A DNA stretch of 64,000 nucleotides from NCBI RefSeq assembly GCF_009708175.1, contig NZ_WMBB01000008.1:186001-250000 (forward strand). Direction: 5' to 3'. The notes under the pieces are model-generated. The model made no database searches, had not been told where the DNA came from, and saw nothing but the letters and a program-made list of their open reading frames with translations. The translations under genes and the position numbers were made by a program. The stretch is from Nocardia aurantiaca (GTDB lineage: Bacteria > Actinomycetota > Actinomycetes > Mycobacteriales > Mycobacteriaceae). How positions within the stretch are numbered: position 1 is the first letter of the stretch; each line of letters begins with the position of its first letter. Below, in pieces: positions 25,128-33,391 of this stretch.

Positions 25128-26930
25128 GTGAGCGATCACCAGCATCATCATCACCACCATCACGACCACTCCGGACCCATCGCCATCGGGGCGAATGCCG
25201 CCCGAGTCGTCGTCGGAGTGTTGGCGGTGATCGGTGTGGCGGTGATCGTGGGCATGATCTGGCTGTGGCCGAGTGCGCAGCACATCGACATTCCGCTCCC
25301 CATGCAGAACGGCGGCGGGGGTGCGGTGCACTCCGAGGCGGGGACGGTGGTCAAACAGGATCTCGGGCCGTGCGGGGACGTCTCGAACGGCAAGGTCTTC
25401 ACCGTTGAGCCGGAGCTGCTGCCCGCCGCACAGCGGCAGTGCGAGCGCAGTGTCGTCGCGATCGACTCCGGGGCGGACAAGGGCAGCTGGACGATCTTCG
25501 TCAATTCGCCGACTCCGGATCAGCCCAATTTGAACGTCGGCGACAAGATTCGGATCGTGCCGCAGACGGTGCCGAAAACACCGCAGGATCCGAACGGCGT
25601 CACCATCTACTCGTTCGACGACTTCGCGCGCGGATTGCCATTGAGCATCATCGGGATCGTCTTCGCGGTGGTCATCATCGCGGTGGCGCGGTGGCGGGGA
25701 CTGCGGGCGCTGATCGGACTCGTCATCGCGTTCGGGGTGCTGGTGATGTTCCTGCTGCCCGCGCTCCTGGACGGAAAACCCGCGATACCGGTGGCATTGG
25801 TCGCGGGCGCGGTGATCCTGTACTCCGTGCTGTATCTGGCGCACGGGGTGAATCTGCGCACCAGTTCGGCGCTGCTGGGCACGCTGACCTCGATGGTGCT
25901 GGCGGCGGCGCTGTCCTGGGCGTCGCTGAAGGTCACCCACCTGACCGGTCTGTCCGAAGAGCAGAACACCAATGTCGCCGCCTATATCCAGCACGTGAGC
26001 ATTACCGGATTGCTGCTGGCGGGATTCATCATCGGCTCGTTGGGTGTGCTCAACGACGTCACCATCACCCAGGCTTCGGCCGCCTTCGAGTTGGCGTCGC
26101 TGGACGAAAAGGCCAACCGCCGCAGTATTTTCGCCGCCGCCATGCGGGTCGGCCGCGATCACATCGCCAGCACCGTCTACACCCTGGTGCTCGCCTATGC
26201 CGGCGGCGCGCTGCCCTTGCTGCTGCTGTTCAGCGTCGCCGGACGGCCCATGCGTGACGTGCTGACCGGCGATGCGGTGGGCATCGAGATCGCGCGGTCG
26301 GCGGTCGGCGGTATCGCGCTGGCCCTGTCGGTGCCGCTGACCACCGCCATCGCGGTGCTGCTGGCCCGACCGCTGGGCGCGAAACCGGAACCGGCCGGTG
26401 CCCGCGGCAAACGGCCGCGAAACGCTGGACCGCAACGGAATCCGCAGCGCCGTCCGGGCGGACAGCCCGGCGCCCCGCGCCCCGGTGCGCAACCGGCGGC
26501 CCGCCGCGCCGGGCAGGCGCGCACCGGAGAGCAATCCGTGGCGCCACGCACGGGGCCGCAGCTGGTGGTGCGTCACGGCGGAGATCCGAACGGCCCGCGC
26601 ACGGGATCGCAGCCGGTGATGCGCGGGCCGGTCGATCAGGGAAGTGGGCCGCGTACCGGTGAGCAGCGGGTCGCGCCGCGCACCGGCTCGCATCCGGTCG
26701 CGCCAGGAGATGGCGAGCCGCCGACGGTGCCGAGAACCGGTGTGGTGCAGCCGAATCCCAACCCGCCGGAGGAGAGGCAGTACACGACCTCCTCGTGGTT
26801 CAATCCGAGCGAGCCGTGGTCGGATCAGGAGCCGCGGGATCAGGGGTGGTCATCGGGTCAGGGGTGGCAGCAGGATCAAGGGTGGCCGCCGTCCGAGCCG
26901 CCGCGCGGCGGACGGCACTCCCGGCCCTGA
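25128..26930 (+). CDS. YibE/F-family multipass membrane protein with His-rich N-terminus
   Basis: The protein has 600 residues. The cytoplasmic N-terminus is SDHQHHHHHHHDHSG, with nine His in the first 13 residues. A first helix (residues ~25-47) is followed by a ~120-residue extracytoplasmic domain. About seven further helices (residues ~170-420) form the YibE/F domain, including LGVLNDVTITQASAAFELA. The C-terminal 170 residues are a low-complexity tail with repeated PRTG-x-QPV units and a Trp/Asp/Gln-rich end. YibE/F function is unknown; a transport role is likely. The His cluster and the Zur-like box suggest a link to zinc or another transition metal. GTG 25128 is leaderless. Confidence 0.85.
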   Translation: MSDHQHHHHHHHDHSGPIAIGANAARVVVGVLAVIGVAVIVGMIWLWPSAQHIDIPLPMQNGGGGAVHSEAGTVVKQDLGPCGDVSNGKVFTVEPELLPAAQRQCERSVVAIDSGADKGSWTIFVNSPTPDQPNLNVGDKIRIVPQTVPKTPQDPNGVTIYSFDDFARGLPLSIIGIVFAVVIIAVARWRGLRALIGLVIAFGVLVMFLLPALLDGKPAIPVALVAGAVILYSVLYLAHGVNLRTSSALLGTLTSMVLAAALSWASLKVTHLTGLSEEQNTNVAAYIQHVSITGLLLAGFIIGSLGVLNDVTITQASAAFELASLDEKANRRSIFAAAMRVGRDHIASTVYTLVLAYAGGALPLLLLFSVAGRPMRDVLTGDAVGIEIARSAVGGIALALSVPLTTAIAVLLARPLGAKPEPAGARGKRPRNAGPQRNPQRRPGGQPGAPRPGAQPAARRAGQARTGEQSVAPRTGPQLVVRHGGDPNGPRTGSQPVMRGPVDQGSGPRTGEQRVAPRTGSHPVAPGDGEPPTVPRTGVVQPNPNPPEERQYTTSSWFNPSEPWSDQEPRDQGWSSGQGWQQDQGWPPSEPPRGGRHSRP

Positions 26931-27059
26931 TCCTGAGCGAAAGAGACCGCGAGGGGCGTGTTTCCGAGGAAGCACGCCTCTCTTTCCTCACCACGAACGC
27001 GCTTCGGGAGGTCCACGAAGCGGGAAATCCCAGCGGCGGAACCATATTCGCGGTGATGA

Positions 27060-27821
27060 TCAGAGCGCCGACCGAGCCGCCTCGCAGAGCGCCGCGACGC
27101 CGTCGGCATCCGTGGCGAAATGGTCGAAGCCGGTGGGCGCCCCGAATTCGGCGAAGGAGACCTCGGAATCGGGTTGTGGGCGGCCCGGCACCGGAATGCG
27201 CACGGCGGCATGCAGATCCCGGGTCCCGGTCAGCTCGATCACCCGCCGGGCATTGTCGGCGCGCAGGCCGCCGCAGGCCATCACGTCGATGCGGCCGTCG
27301 GCCAGCGTCACCAGTCGGGCGATCAGCGACGCGCCGTCCAGCACCGAGACCTGGCGGCCGGAGGTGAGCAGCCGGGTGAAGCCCAGCTCCAGCAATTGAT
27401 CGAAGCCCGCGTAGGGATCCGCGCACACGTCGAACGCGCGGTGGAAGGTGACCTCCAGCTCGTCCGCGGCGGCCAGCAGTTCGGTGTTCGCGGCCGGATC
27501 GACGTGCCCGTCCTCGTCGAGGACGCCGATCACCACCCCGTGCGCTCCCGCATCGCGCACCCGCTCGATATCGGCGCGCATGAGCGCCACCTCGTCGGCG
27601 GAATAGCGGAAATCTCCGGGGCGCGGCCGGATCAGCACGTGCACTTGGGTGTGCCCGGCCGCCTCCACGGCCGCCTCGATGAGCGCGGGCCCGGGCGTGA
27701 GTCCTCCGACCGTGAGCCCCGAACACAACTCCACCCGTGCGACCCCCGCCTTTTCGGCGATCCGGACCCCGCTCAGAGACTCGACCCCGATCTCGACCCG
27801 CACCGCCCGCGCATCCGTCAT
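27060..27821 (-). CDS. cutC: CutC-family protein
   Basis: The protein has 253 residues. The TIM-barrel CutC family signatures are present: VEIGVESLSG, ARVELCSGLTVGGLTPG, VLIRPRPGDFRYS, GVVIGVLDEDGHVD, VTFHRAFDV, LLTSGRQVS and DVMACGGLR. CutC was first linked to copper tolerance in E. coli, but its biochemical activity is still unsettled. The start ATG 27821 precedes the conserved first strand; a longer open frame upstream is not conserved in character. It stands alone between the convergent YibE/F gene and etfD. Confidence 0.92.
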   Translation of the reverse strand: MTDARAVRVEIGVESLSGVRIAEKAGVARVELCSGLTVGGLTPGPALIEAAVEAAGHTQVHVLIRPRPGDFRYSADEVALMRADIERVRDAGAHGVVIGVLDEDGHVDPAANTELLAAADELEVTFHRAFDVCADPYAGFDQLLELGFTRLLTSGRQVSVLDGASLIARLVTLADGRIDVMACGGLRADNARRVIELTGTRDLHAAVRIPVPGRPQPDSEVSFAEFGAPTGFDHFATDADGVAALCEAARSAL

Positions 27822-27959
27822 ACCTTGCAGTATGGCGAACCCGCGCCGGATTTGTTGCCCGAGATTAGCCAATAACGCTGGAACGGCGGGTGAAGCGTGG
27901 AGTGAAACGCCTGGTCGGGGGCATGAAATCGGCAGTCGGGCCGAATATGGAGAAACGGC

Positions 27960-27994
27960 GAGGGCGGCGTCACCCGGTGGGTGGCGCCGCCCTC
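27960..27994 (-). terminator. Terminator of etfD
   Basis: 10-bp stem GAGGGCGGCG / CGCCGCCCTC with a 15-nt loop, 18 nt beyond the etfD stop on the minus strand. Confidence 0.75.
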
Positions 27995-28012
27995 GTCAGT
28001 TCGGTTCGGGCG

Positions 28013-31000
28013 TCAGTTCTTTCGGCCCGGAGCCTTCATGCCCGACTTGAAGCCGAGGCCACCCGGCTTCGCGGTCGGCGGCTTGGCAGCGCCATTGCCC
28101 TCGGAGGCGCCATGAGCCTCCGACGCGGCCGGTTCGGCCGGGGCGGGTTCGGCGGCGGGGGCCGGAGTGGCCTTTGCCGGAGCCGAATCGGCCGGAGCCG
28201 CAGGCGCTTCCGGAGCCGGAGCGGCGGCCGCGGCGCCCGGAGCCTTCGAACCGGGGCGCTTCAGGCCGGTCTTCATGGCCAGACCCTTGGGCGGGATGGA
28301 CGGCTTGGCCTCGGCGGCCGGAGCCGATGCGGCCGACGCCTCGGCGGCCGGAGCCTGGGCGGTCTCCGCCGGAGCGGCCTCGGCGGCGGGCTTGGCGCCC
28401 GGAGCCTTGGCGGCGCCCTTCATCTGGAGACCCTTGCCGCCGGGCGCCTGGAGGCCGCCCTTCATGGCGAGCCCGCCCGGCTTGGCGGCCGGCGTCGCGG
28501 GAGCCTCGGCGGGAGCCGCAGCGGCGGAAGCGGATTCGGCGGCCGGGGCCTTCGCACCCGGCGCCTTCGATCCGCCCTTCATCTGCAGACCCTTGCCGGG
28601 CGCCTTGGCCGCGCCCTTCATGGCCAGACCCTTGGCCGGAGTCGAGGTCTCCGTGGCCTCGGACGCCGCCGGCGCCTCAGCTGCCGGAGCGGCGGCTTTC
28701 GCGCCCGGTGCCTTCAGCCCGCCCTTCATGGCCAGACCCTTGCCGCCGGGCGCCTTGGCGGTACCCTTCATGCCCAGGCCGCCACCGGCCGGAGCGGCCT
28801 TGGGCGCGGCCTCGGCGACCGCGGCTTCGACGGGCTCGGGCTTCGCGGTATCCGATTCGCGGCTCGCCGCGGCCGGTTCCGGCTCGGCCTGCTTGGGCTG
28901 CTGGATGACCTCGAGGTTCCTGGTCAGCTGGGCCGGCTCGACGCGGTCGATGGCCTGCAGCATGAGCTGGGCGACATCCACCACCTCGACGCCCTGACCG
29001 ACCTCGCCGCCGTCCTTGCGGGCGGTGACGCCGTCGGTCAGCATGACGCGGCAGAACGGGCAGCCGGTGGCGATCATGGACGGCTCATTGCCGCCCTTCA
29101 AGGTGTCGAGCGCCTCGTCCACGCGGTCGATATTGATGCGCTTGCCGAGCTGCTCTTCCATCCACATGCGCGCGCCACCGGCGCCACAGCACATGGAACG
29201 TTCGCCGTGACGCGGCATTTCGACCAGGGTCGAGCCCGAGGCCTCCATGAGCTCACGCGGCGCGTTGTAGATCTTGTTGTGCCGGCCCAGGTAGCAGGGG
29301 TCGTGGTAGGTCACGTTCTGCGCCACCGGTGACACCGGGATCAGCTGCTTGCCGCGCACCAGGCGGTTCAGCAACTGGGTGTGGTGCACGACCTCGTAGG
29401 TGCCGCCCACCTGCGGGTACTCGTTGTTGAGCGCGTTGAAGCAGTGCGCACAGGTGACGACGATCTTCTTCTTCGACTGCTCGACACCGTCGAACACCGA
29501 GTTCAGCAGCTCGATGTTCTGCATGGCCAGCTGCTGGAAGAGGAATTCGTTGCCCGCGCGGCGCGCCGAGTCGCCGGTGCAGGTCTCCTCCTGGCCCAGC
29601 ACCATGAATTTCACGCCCGCGGTCGCGAGCAGTTCGGCGACGGCCTTGGTGGTCTTCTTGGCGCGGTCCTCGTAGGCGCCGGCGCAGCCGACCCAGAAGA
29701 GATACTCGTAGCCGTCGAAGCTGTCGGCGTCCTTGCCGAACACCGGAATCTCGAAGTCCAGCTCGGAGATCCAGTTGAGGCGGTCCTTGGCGTTCTGGCC
29801 CCAGGGGTTGCCCTTGTTCTCCAGGTTCTTGAACAGACCGGCCAGCTCGGAGGGGAACTCCGACTCGATCAGGACCTGGTAGCGGCGCATGTCGATGATG
29901 TGGTCGACATGCTCGATGTCCACCGGGCACTGCTCGACGCACGCGCCACAGGTGGTGCACGACCACAGCACCTCGGGATCGATGACGCCGCCCACGTCCT
30001 CGCCGCCGACCAGCGGACGCTCCGCCTCGGCCCGCGCGGCCTCCGAGATCTTCGCCAGCGCGCGCTCGTTCGGCTTGCCCTCGGCGTCCACGAGGCCGAT
30101 CTCGTCACCGCCCATGTCCTTGCGGCCACCGGCCAGCAGGTATGGGGCCTTGGCGTAACCGTGATCGCGCAGCGACATGATCAGCAGCTTGGGCGAGAGC
30201 GGCTTACCCGTGTTCCAGGCCGGGCACTGCGACTGGCAGCGGCCACACTCGGTGCAGGTCGTGACGTCGAGGATGTCCTTCCAGGAGAAGTCCTCGAACT
30301 TGCCGACGCCGAAGGTGTCGTTGTCGGGGTCCGCGGTCTCCATCTCGATCGGCTTGCCGTTCGACATCATCGGCTTGGCCGCGCCGAGGGCGACGGAGCC
30401 GTCGTCCTCACGCTTGAAGTAGATGTTGGGGAACGCGGCGAAGCGGTGCCACGCGACACCCCAGGTGACATTGCGACCGACCAGGAGCAGGAAGGTAGCG
30501 CCGGAGATCAGCTTGATGAACGCGAAGATCGACACCATGATCACCGACTCGGGCAGCAGCTTGGCCACCTGCTCGGTGAAGAAATCGCTCCAGGTGTGGG
30601 ATTCGTGGTAGGTGGCGATCTTGCCCGCCTTCACGAAGGTCATGCCCAGACCCTCGACGAGGACGATGGCCTCGATGATGTACGCGGGCGCGAACCTCGA
30701 ACCGCTGAAACGGGATACACGCTCCGGCACGCGCGGGTGATTCAGCTGGCGGATGGTGATCAGCACCAGAATGCCGACAACCGTTCCGATGCCCAGGATT
30801 TCGTCCACCAGGTGGTAGATGCCCCAGGATCCGACGATGGGCCAGTGGAATTCGGGGTCGAAGATCTGACCGTACGCCTCGAACCACAGGATGAACCCGG
30901 CGAGGAAGCCGATCATGACGAGCCAGTGGGCCCAGCCGACCGTGCGGAATTTGTTCATGCGCGTGTGCGCGAGGAATTCCACGATCATGGTCTTGAAGCG

Positions 31001-31147
31001 TGGGAAGAACGGCCGCCACCGATCGGGCGCGGACTGCCCGACCATGACGGTGCGCGCGATGTTCCGCACGCCTCCGATGAACGATGCCCAACAGAAGACT
31101 GTGAACACCGCCCCAATCGTGCCCAGAGTCACTGTCAGGGCATTCAT
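28013..31147 (-). CDS. etfD: Membrane Fe-S oxidoreductase EtfD (ETF:quinone oxidoreductase) with repeat tail
   Basis: The protein has 1044 residues. The N-terminal ~250 residues hold about five membrane helices (heme-binding NarI-like region). Two 4Fe-4S clusters follow, CTECGRCQSQCP (~297) and CTTCGACVEQCP (~397). Then come two CCG heterodisulfide-reductase domains with HDPCYLGRHN (~617) and CCGAGGARMW (~652). It matches M. tuberculosis Rv0338c (882 residues), shown to be EtfD, the acceptor of electrons from EtfBA and acyl-CoA dehydrogenases. The extra length is a C-terminal tail from about 780 with eight units of the type GLAMKGGLKAPG separated by Ala/Pro/Glu linkers. ATG 31147; an operator at 31224-31258 matches the fadE5 sites. 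Confidence 0.93.
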   Translation of the reverse strand: MNALTVTLGTIGAVFTVFCWASFIGGVRNIARTVMVGQSAPDRWRPFFPRFKTMIVEFLAHTRMNKFRTVGWAHWLVMIGFLAGFILWFEAYGQIFDPEFHWPIVGSWGIYHLVDEILGIGTVVGILVLITIRQLNHPRVPERVSRFSGSRFAPAYIIEAIVLVEGLGMTFVKAGKIATYHESHTWSDFFTEQVAKLLPESVIMVSIFAFIKLISGATFLLLVGRNVTWGVAWHRFAAFPNIYFKREDDGSVALGAAKPMMSNGKPIEMETADPDNDTFGVGKFEDFSWKDILDVTTCTECGRCQSQCPAWNTGKPLSPKLLIMSLRDHGYAKAPYLLAGGRKDMGGDEIGLVDAEGKPNERALAKISEAARAEAERPLVGGEDVGGVIDPEVLWSCTTCGACVEQCPVDIEHVDHIIDMRRYQVLIESEFPSELAGLFKNLENKGNPWGQNAKDRLNWISELDFEIPVFGKDADSFDGYEYLFWVGCAGAYEDRAKKTTKAVAELLATAGVKFMVLGQEETCTGDSARRAGNEFLFQQLAMQNIELLNSVFDGVEQSKKKIVVTCAHCFNALNNEYPQVGGTYEVVHHTQLLNRLVRGKQLIPVSPVAQNVTYHDPCYLGRHNKIYNAPRELMEASGSTLVEMPRHGERSMCCGAGGARMWMEEQLGKRINIDRVDEALDTLKGGNEPSMIATGCPFCRVMLTDGVTARKDGGEVGQGVEVVDVAQLMLQAIDRVEPAQLTRNLEVIQQPKQAEPEPAAASRESDTAKPEPVEAAVAEAAPKAAPAGGGLGMKGTAKAPGGKGLAMKGGLKAPGAKAAAPAAEAPAASEATETSTPAKGLAMKGAAKAPGKGLQMKGGSKAPGAKAPAAESASAAAAPAEAPATPAAKPGGLAMKGGLQAPGGKGLQMKGAAKAPGAKPAAEAAPAETAQAPAAEASAASAPAAEAKPSIPPKGLAMKTGLKRPGSKAPGAAAAAPAPEAPAAPADSAPAKATPAPAAEPAPAEPAASEAHGASEGNGAAKPPTAKPGGLGFKSGMKAPGRKN

Positions 31148-31223
31148 GTCGCGACCTCTCTTACGGTTCTACGAGCGTTTCGCGAGGCAGCCTGGTTCAG
31201 CCTCGAGTTGCCCGTATCCTAAT

Positions 31224-31258
31224 GGACAGTAAGTTACCCGTCAGTAACTTAGCTGTCC
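31224..31258. promoter_or_regulatory. Operator upstream of etfD
   Basis: Arms AAGTTAC and GTAACTT around CCGTCA (31231-31250), flanked by a second outer pair GGACAG and CTGTCC. It lies 84-103 nt upstream of the etfD start. The half-sites match those before fadE5 and, with one symmetric change, those at fabG4/fadA2 and tetR. The 376-nt gap 31148-31523 otherwise holds only the promoter region of the rightward secreted-protein gene. Confidence 0.75.
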
Positions 31259-31523
31259 AGGGTTTCCCACACCGTAAATCCCGGCAAATCAATGCGGTAA
31301 CCAAGGGCAGGCTTACTTCGAAACCCGGTGTCCAGCAGAAAGAAACGAATCTCGCAAATCGTAGGGTGATCGACTAGGCTCTCGCTGTCCGACAGCTGTG
31401 CGCATCTTCACATGCTCGGGGAGGACTCGTCCTAGCGCTTGGCATGGCCCGAGGGAAGCCGGGCCTCGCGTGGCGAAGAGGCGCACAGCGGATATACCTG
31501 ATGACGGATTGGATACCAACCGA

Positions 31524-32231
31524 ATGAAGCTTCGCAGTACCACTGCGGCTGCTGCCCTGGTCATCGGCGCAATGACCATTGGGATGACGACCGCCCACGC
31601 CGATGACGCTCCCGCACAGCCTGCTGGAATCAATTACTCCACCAAGCTGGTCGACGGCAAGACCATCGTTTCCACCCTGAAGAACGGCACCTTCGAGCTC
31701 GCCCAGCAGGACGGCGCCACGCCCGAGGACCCGAAGGTCACGGTGGTGAACGTCAAGGATCAGCAGGGCGCGACCGCTATCTCCTTCCCGCTGAAGTTCG
31801 ACGCCGACGGGACCACCATCCCGGTCAAGTCGGAGGTCAAGGACGACGGCAAGGTGCTCGAGGTCGTCCCGGAGAAGCCGGCCGACTTCCAGCCCGGCAC
31901 CACCGTGCTCGCCGCCAAGCCGATCGCCTCGGCGACGGAGAACCAGAAGGCGATGAGCAACTTCTCCACCCAGTTCGGTCTGGCCATCGGCATCGGCAGC
32001 TTCGTGGGCACCGCGCTCGGCGCGATTATCGGCTGCGTGGTGACCTTCGTCGCCGGCTGTGTCCCGGGCCTGGTCGCGGGCGCCGGCATCGGCGGCATCC
32101 TCGGCACCATCGCCGCGGGTGGCCCGACCCTGATCGGCGCGGGCATAGAGCTGCTGCAGACCCTGCAGGCGCCGGACGGCACCAGCAAGTGGGCCGAGAC
32201 CACCAAGACCGCTCCGGTCACGCAGAACTGA
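31524..32231 (+). CDS. Secreted protein with Gly/Ala-rich hydrophobic C-terminal segment
   Basis: The protein has 235 residues from ATG 31524. A signal peptide MKLRSTTAAAALVIGAMTIG...AHA is followed by a beta-rich domain (residues ~35-130: INYSTKLVDGKTIVSTLKNG, FPLKFDADGTTIPVKSEV). A hydrophobic glycine-zipper stretch follows (LAIGIGSFVGTALGAII through GAGIGGILGTIAAGG) with one Cys pair (IIGCVVTFVAGCVPG). The family is common in Nocardia and Rhodococcus as secreted proteins of unknown function. The glycine-zipper could insert into membranes or oligomerise; this is inference. Confidence 0.8.
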   Translation: MKLRSTTAAAALVIGAMTIGMTTAHADDAPAQPAGINYSTKLVDGKTIVSTLKNGTFELAQQDGATPEDPKVTVVNVKDQQGATAISFPLKFDADGTTIPVKSEVKDDGKVLEVVPEKPADFQPGTTVLAAKPIASATENQKAMSNFSTQFGLAIGIGSFVGTALGAIIGCVVTFVAGCVPGLVAGAGIGGILGTIAAGGPTLIGAGIELLQTLQAPDGTSKWAETTKTAPVTQN

Positions 32232-32266
32232 GTAACCGCCGGGGTTTCGGCCCCGGTACGCAGGAC

Positions 32267-32302
32267 CGTTCGGCCCGCCCCGTACATGGGGCGGGCCGAA
32301 CG
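32267..32302. terminator. Bidirectional terminator
   Basis: 15-bp perfect stem CGTTCGGCCCGCCCC / GGGGCGGGCCGAACG with a 6-nt loop, centred in the 86-nt gap between convergent genes. Confidence 0.9.
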
Positions 32303-32317
32303 CTTTCCGGGAAATGG

Positions 32318-33154
32318 TCAGGCCGGCAGGTCGAGGCGGCCGTCGAACGACACCGTGGCGCGGTGGCGGCCGAAGCGCGCGAAGGTGCGCTCGGTCATCA
32401 CGTAGCTGCCGTCCTCGCGCACCAGAAGGACTGTGCTGCATCGGGTTCCGTGGACCGGATGGTTGACGAAGCGCGCCGAGGCGGCGCGTTCGGTGGGTCG
32501 GTCCAGTCCGGTGTCCGGCAACTCGGAGGCGGCGGCCGGGGTGCGGTCGGCGAGCACCGCCAGATAGCCGTCCACAGCGCCCGGATCGGCCGCGACCACC
32601 GCGGCCAGGGCGCGCACCCCCGTGCGGACCTTGGGCCACGCCGGATCGTCCGTGCCCGTCGCGACATCGCCATCGAGCGTCAGGGAGCCGATGAGCGCGC
32701 TGTTGGACACGCCGTGGAAGCCCGGTGACAGTTCGCGCGGGGTCCGATCGCTCCGATTGCTGTGCCACCACAGCGTTTCCAGATCCGAGACCACCAGGTT
32801 GCAGCCGTTGTGATCGTCAGGGGCGGCGGAGACTCCGCGCACGAATCTCTCCGGGGCCGGATCGCCGCGCAGGAAATCCATGAGCAGCGCGCCCCGGGAG
32901 CGGGCGTCGGGACGGAAGTCGCCGGGCCGGCGCACATTGGTGACCGTCGCGAAACGGCGCCGATCGGGCAGCAGGCCGAGCCAGGTGCCCGGCACCGGAC
33001 CCGCCGCACCCAGATCCCGGCCCGCCAGCAGGCCGGGCACCTCGTCCCAGTTCCGCAGCGATTCCGTTGGGCGGGTGAAGAACTCGTCCCGATTGGCTGC
33101 GACGATCAATCGATACTCCGGATGTGCCCGCCATCCGAGTAACACCAAACACAT
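32318..33154 (-). CDS. NRDE/TANGO2-family protein
   Basis: The protein has 278 residues. It opens MCLVLLGWRAHPEYRLIVAANRDEFF, containing the NRDE motif that names the family; Cys2 is conserved and resembles an N-terminal nucleophile. Further conserved blocks are AGRDLGAAGPVPGTWLG, VTNVR, SRGALLMDFL, GCNLVVSD and HGTRCSTVLLV. TANGO2 relatives have been linked to heme handling and acyl-CoA metabolism in eukaryotes; the bacterial role is open. A dispersed repeat ends close upstream of the start. Confidence 0.9.
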   Translation of the reverse strand: MCLVLLGWRAHPEYRLIVAANRDEFFTRPTESLRNWDEVPGLLAGRDLGAAGPVPGTWLGLLPDRRRFATVTNVRRPGDFRPDARSRGALLMDFLRGDPAPERFVRGVSAAPDDHNGCNLVVSDLETLWWHSNRSDRTPRELSPGFHGVSNSALIGSLTLDGDVATGTDDPAWPKVRTGVRALAAVVAADPGAVDGYLAVLADRTPAAASELPDTGLDRPTERAASARFVNHPVHGTRCSTVLLVREDGSYVMTERTFARFGRHRATVSFDGRLDLPA

Positions 33155-33165
33155 AACTGTATTGT

Positions 33166-33219
33166 CTGCCTCCGCTTCGCTTCGGCGGGTTCGCGGTCGA
33201 GGCGCAGGTCTATGGAGCC
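33166..33219 (-). repeat. Dispersed promoter-proximal repeat, copy 3 (before the TANGO2-like gene)
   Basis: Read on the minus strand: CTCCATAGACCTGCGCCT, then CGACCGCGAACCCGCC and GAAGCGAAGCGGAGGCAG, ending 11 nt before the start codon. It matches copy 2 in order and orientation relative to the gene, and copy 1 in the last two blocks. Confidence 0.6.
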
Positions 33220-33341
33220 ATTCGCTCGCCCGCTTCGAACGCTGAGAGTCGGAGCGCAGTCCGGACCGAGGCGGGACGCGAACTTCCAGTGCCGCATCGC
33301 AATCGGTAGGGCTTCGCGGGTACCGCCCCTTGGCCGAACGC

Positions 33342-33379
33342 CGAAAAGGCCGGCAGCTGTTGAGCTACCGGCCTTTTCG
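33342..33379 (-). terminator. Terminator of the first serine protease gene
   Basis: 12-bp stem CGAAAAGGCCGG / CCGGCCTTTTCG with a 14-nt loop, starting 13 nt after the protease stop; the minus-strand side ends in TTTTCGG. Confidence 0.85.
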
Positions 33380-33391
33380 AGGGTGCCGAGA

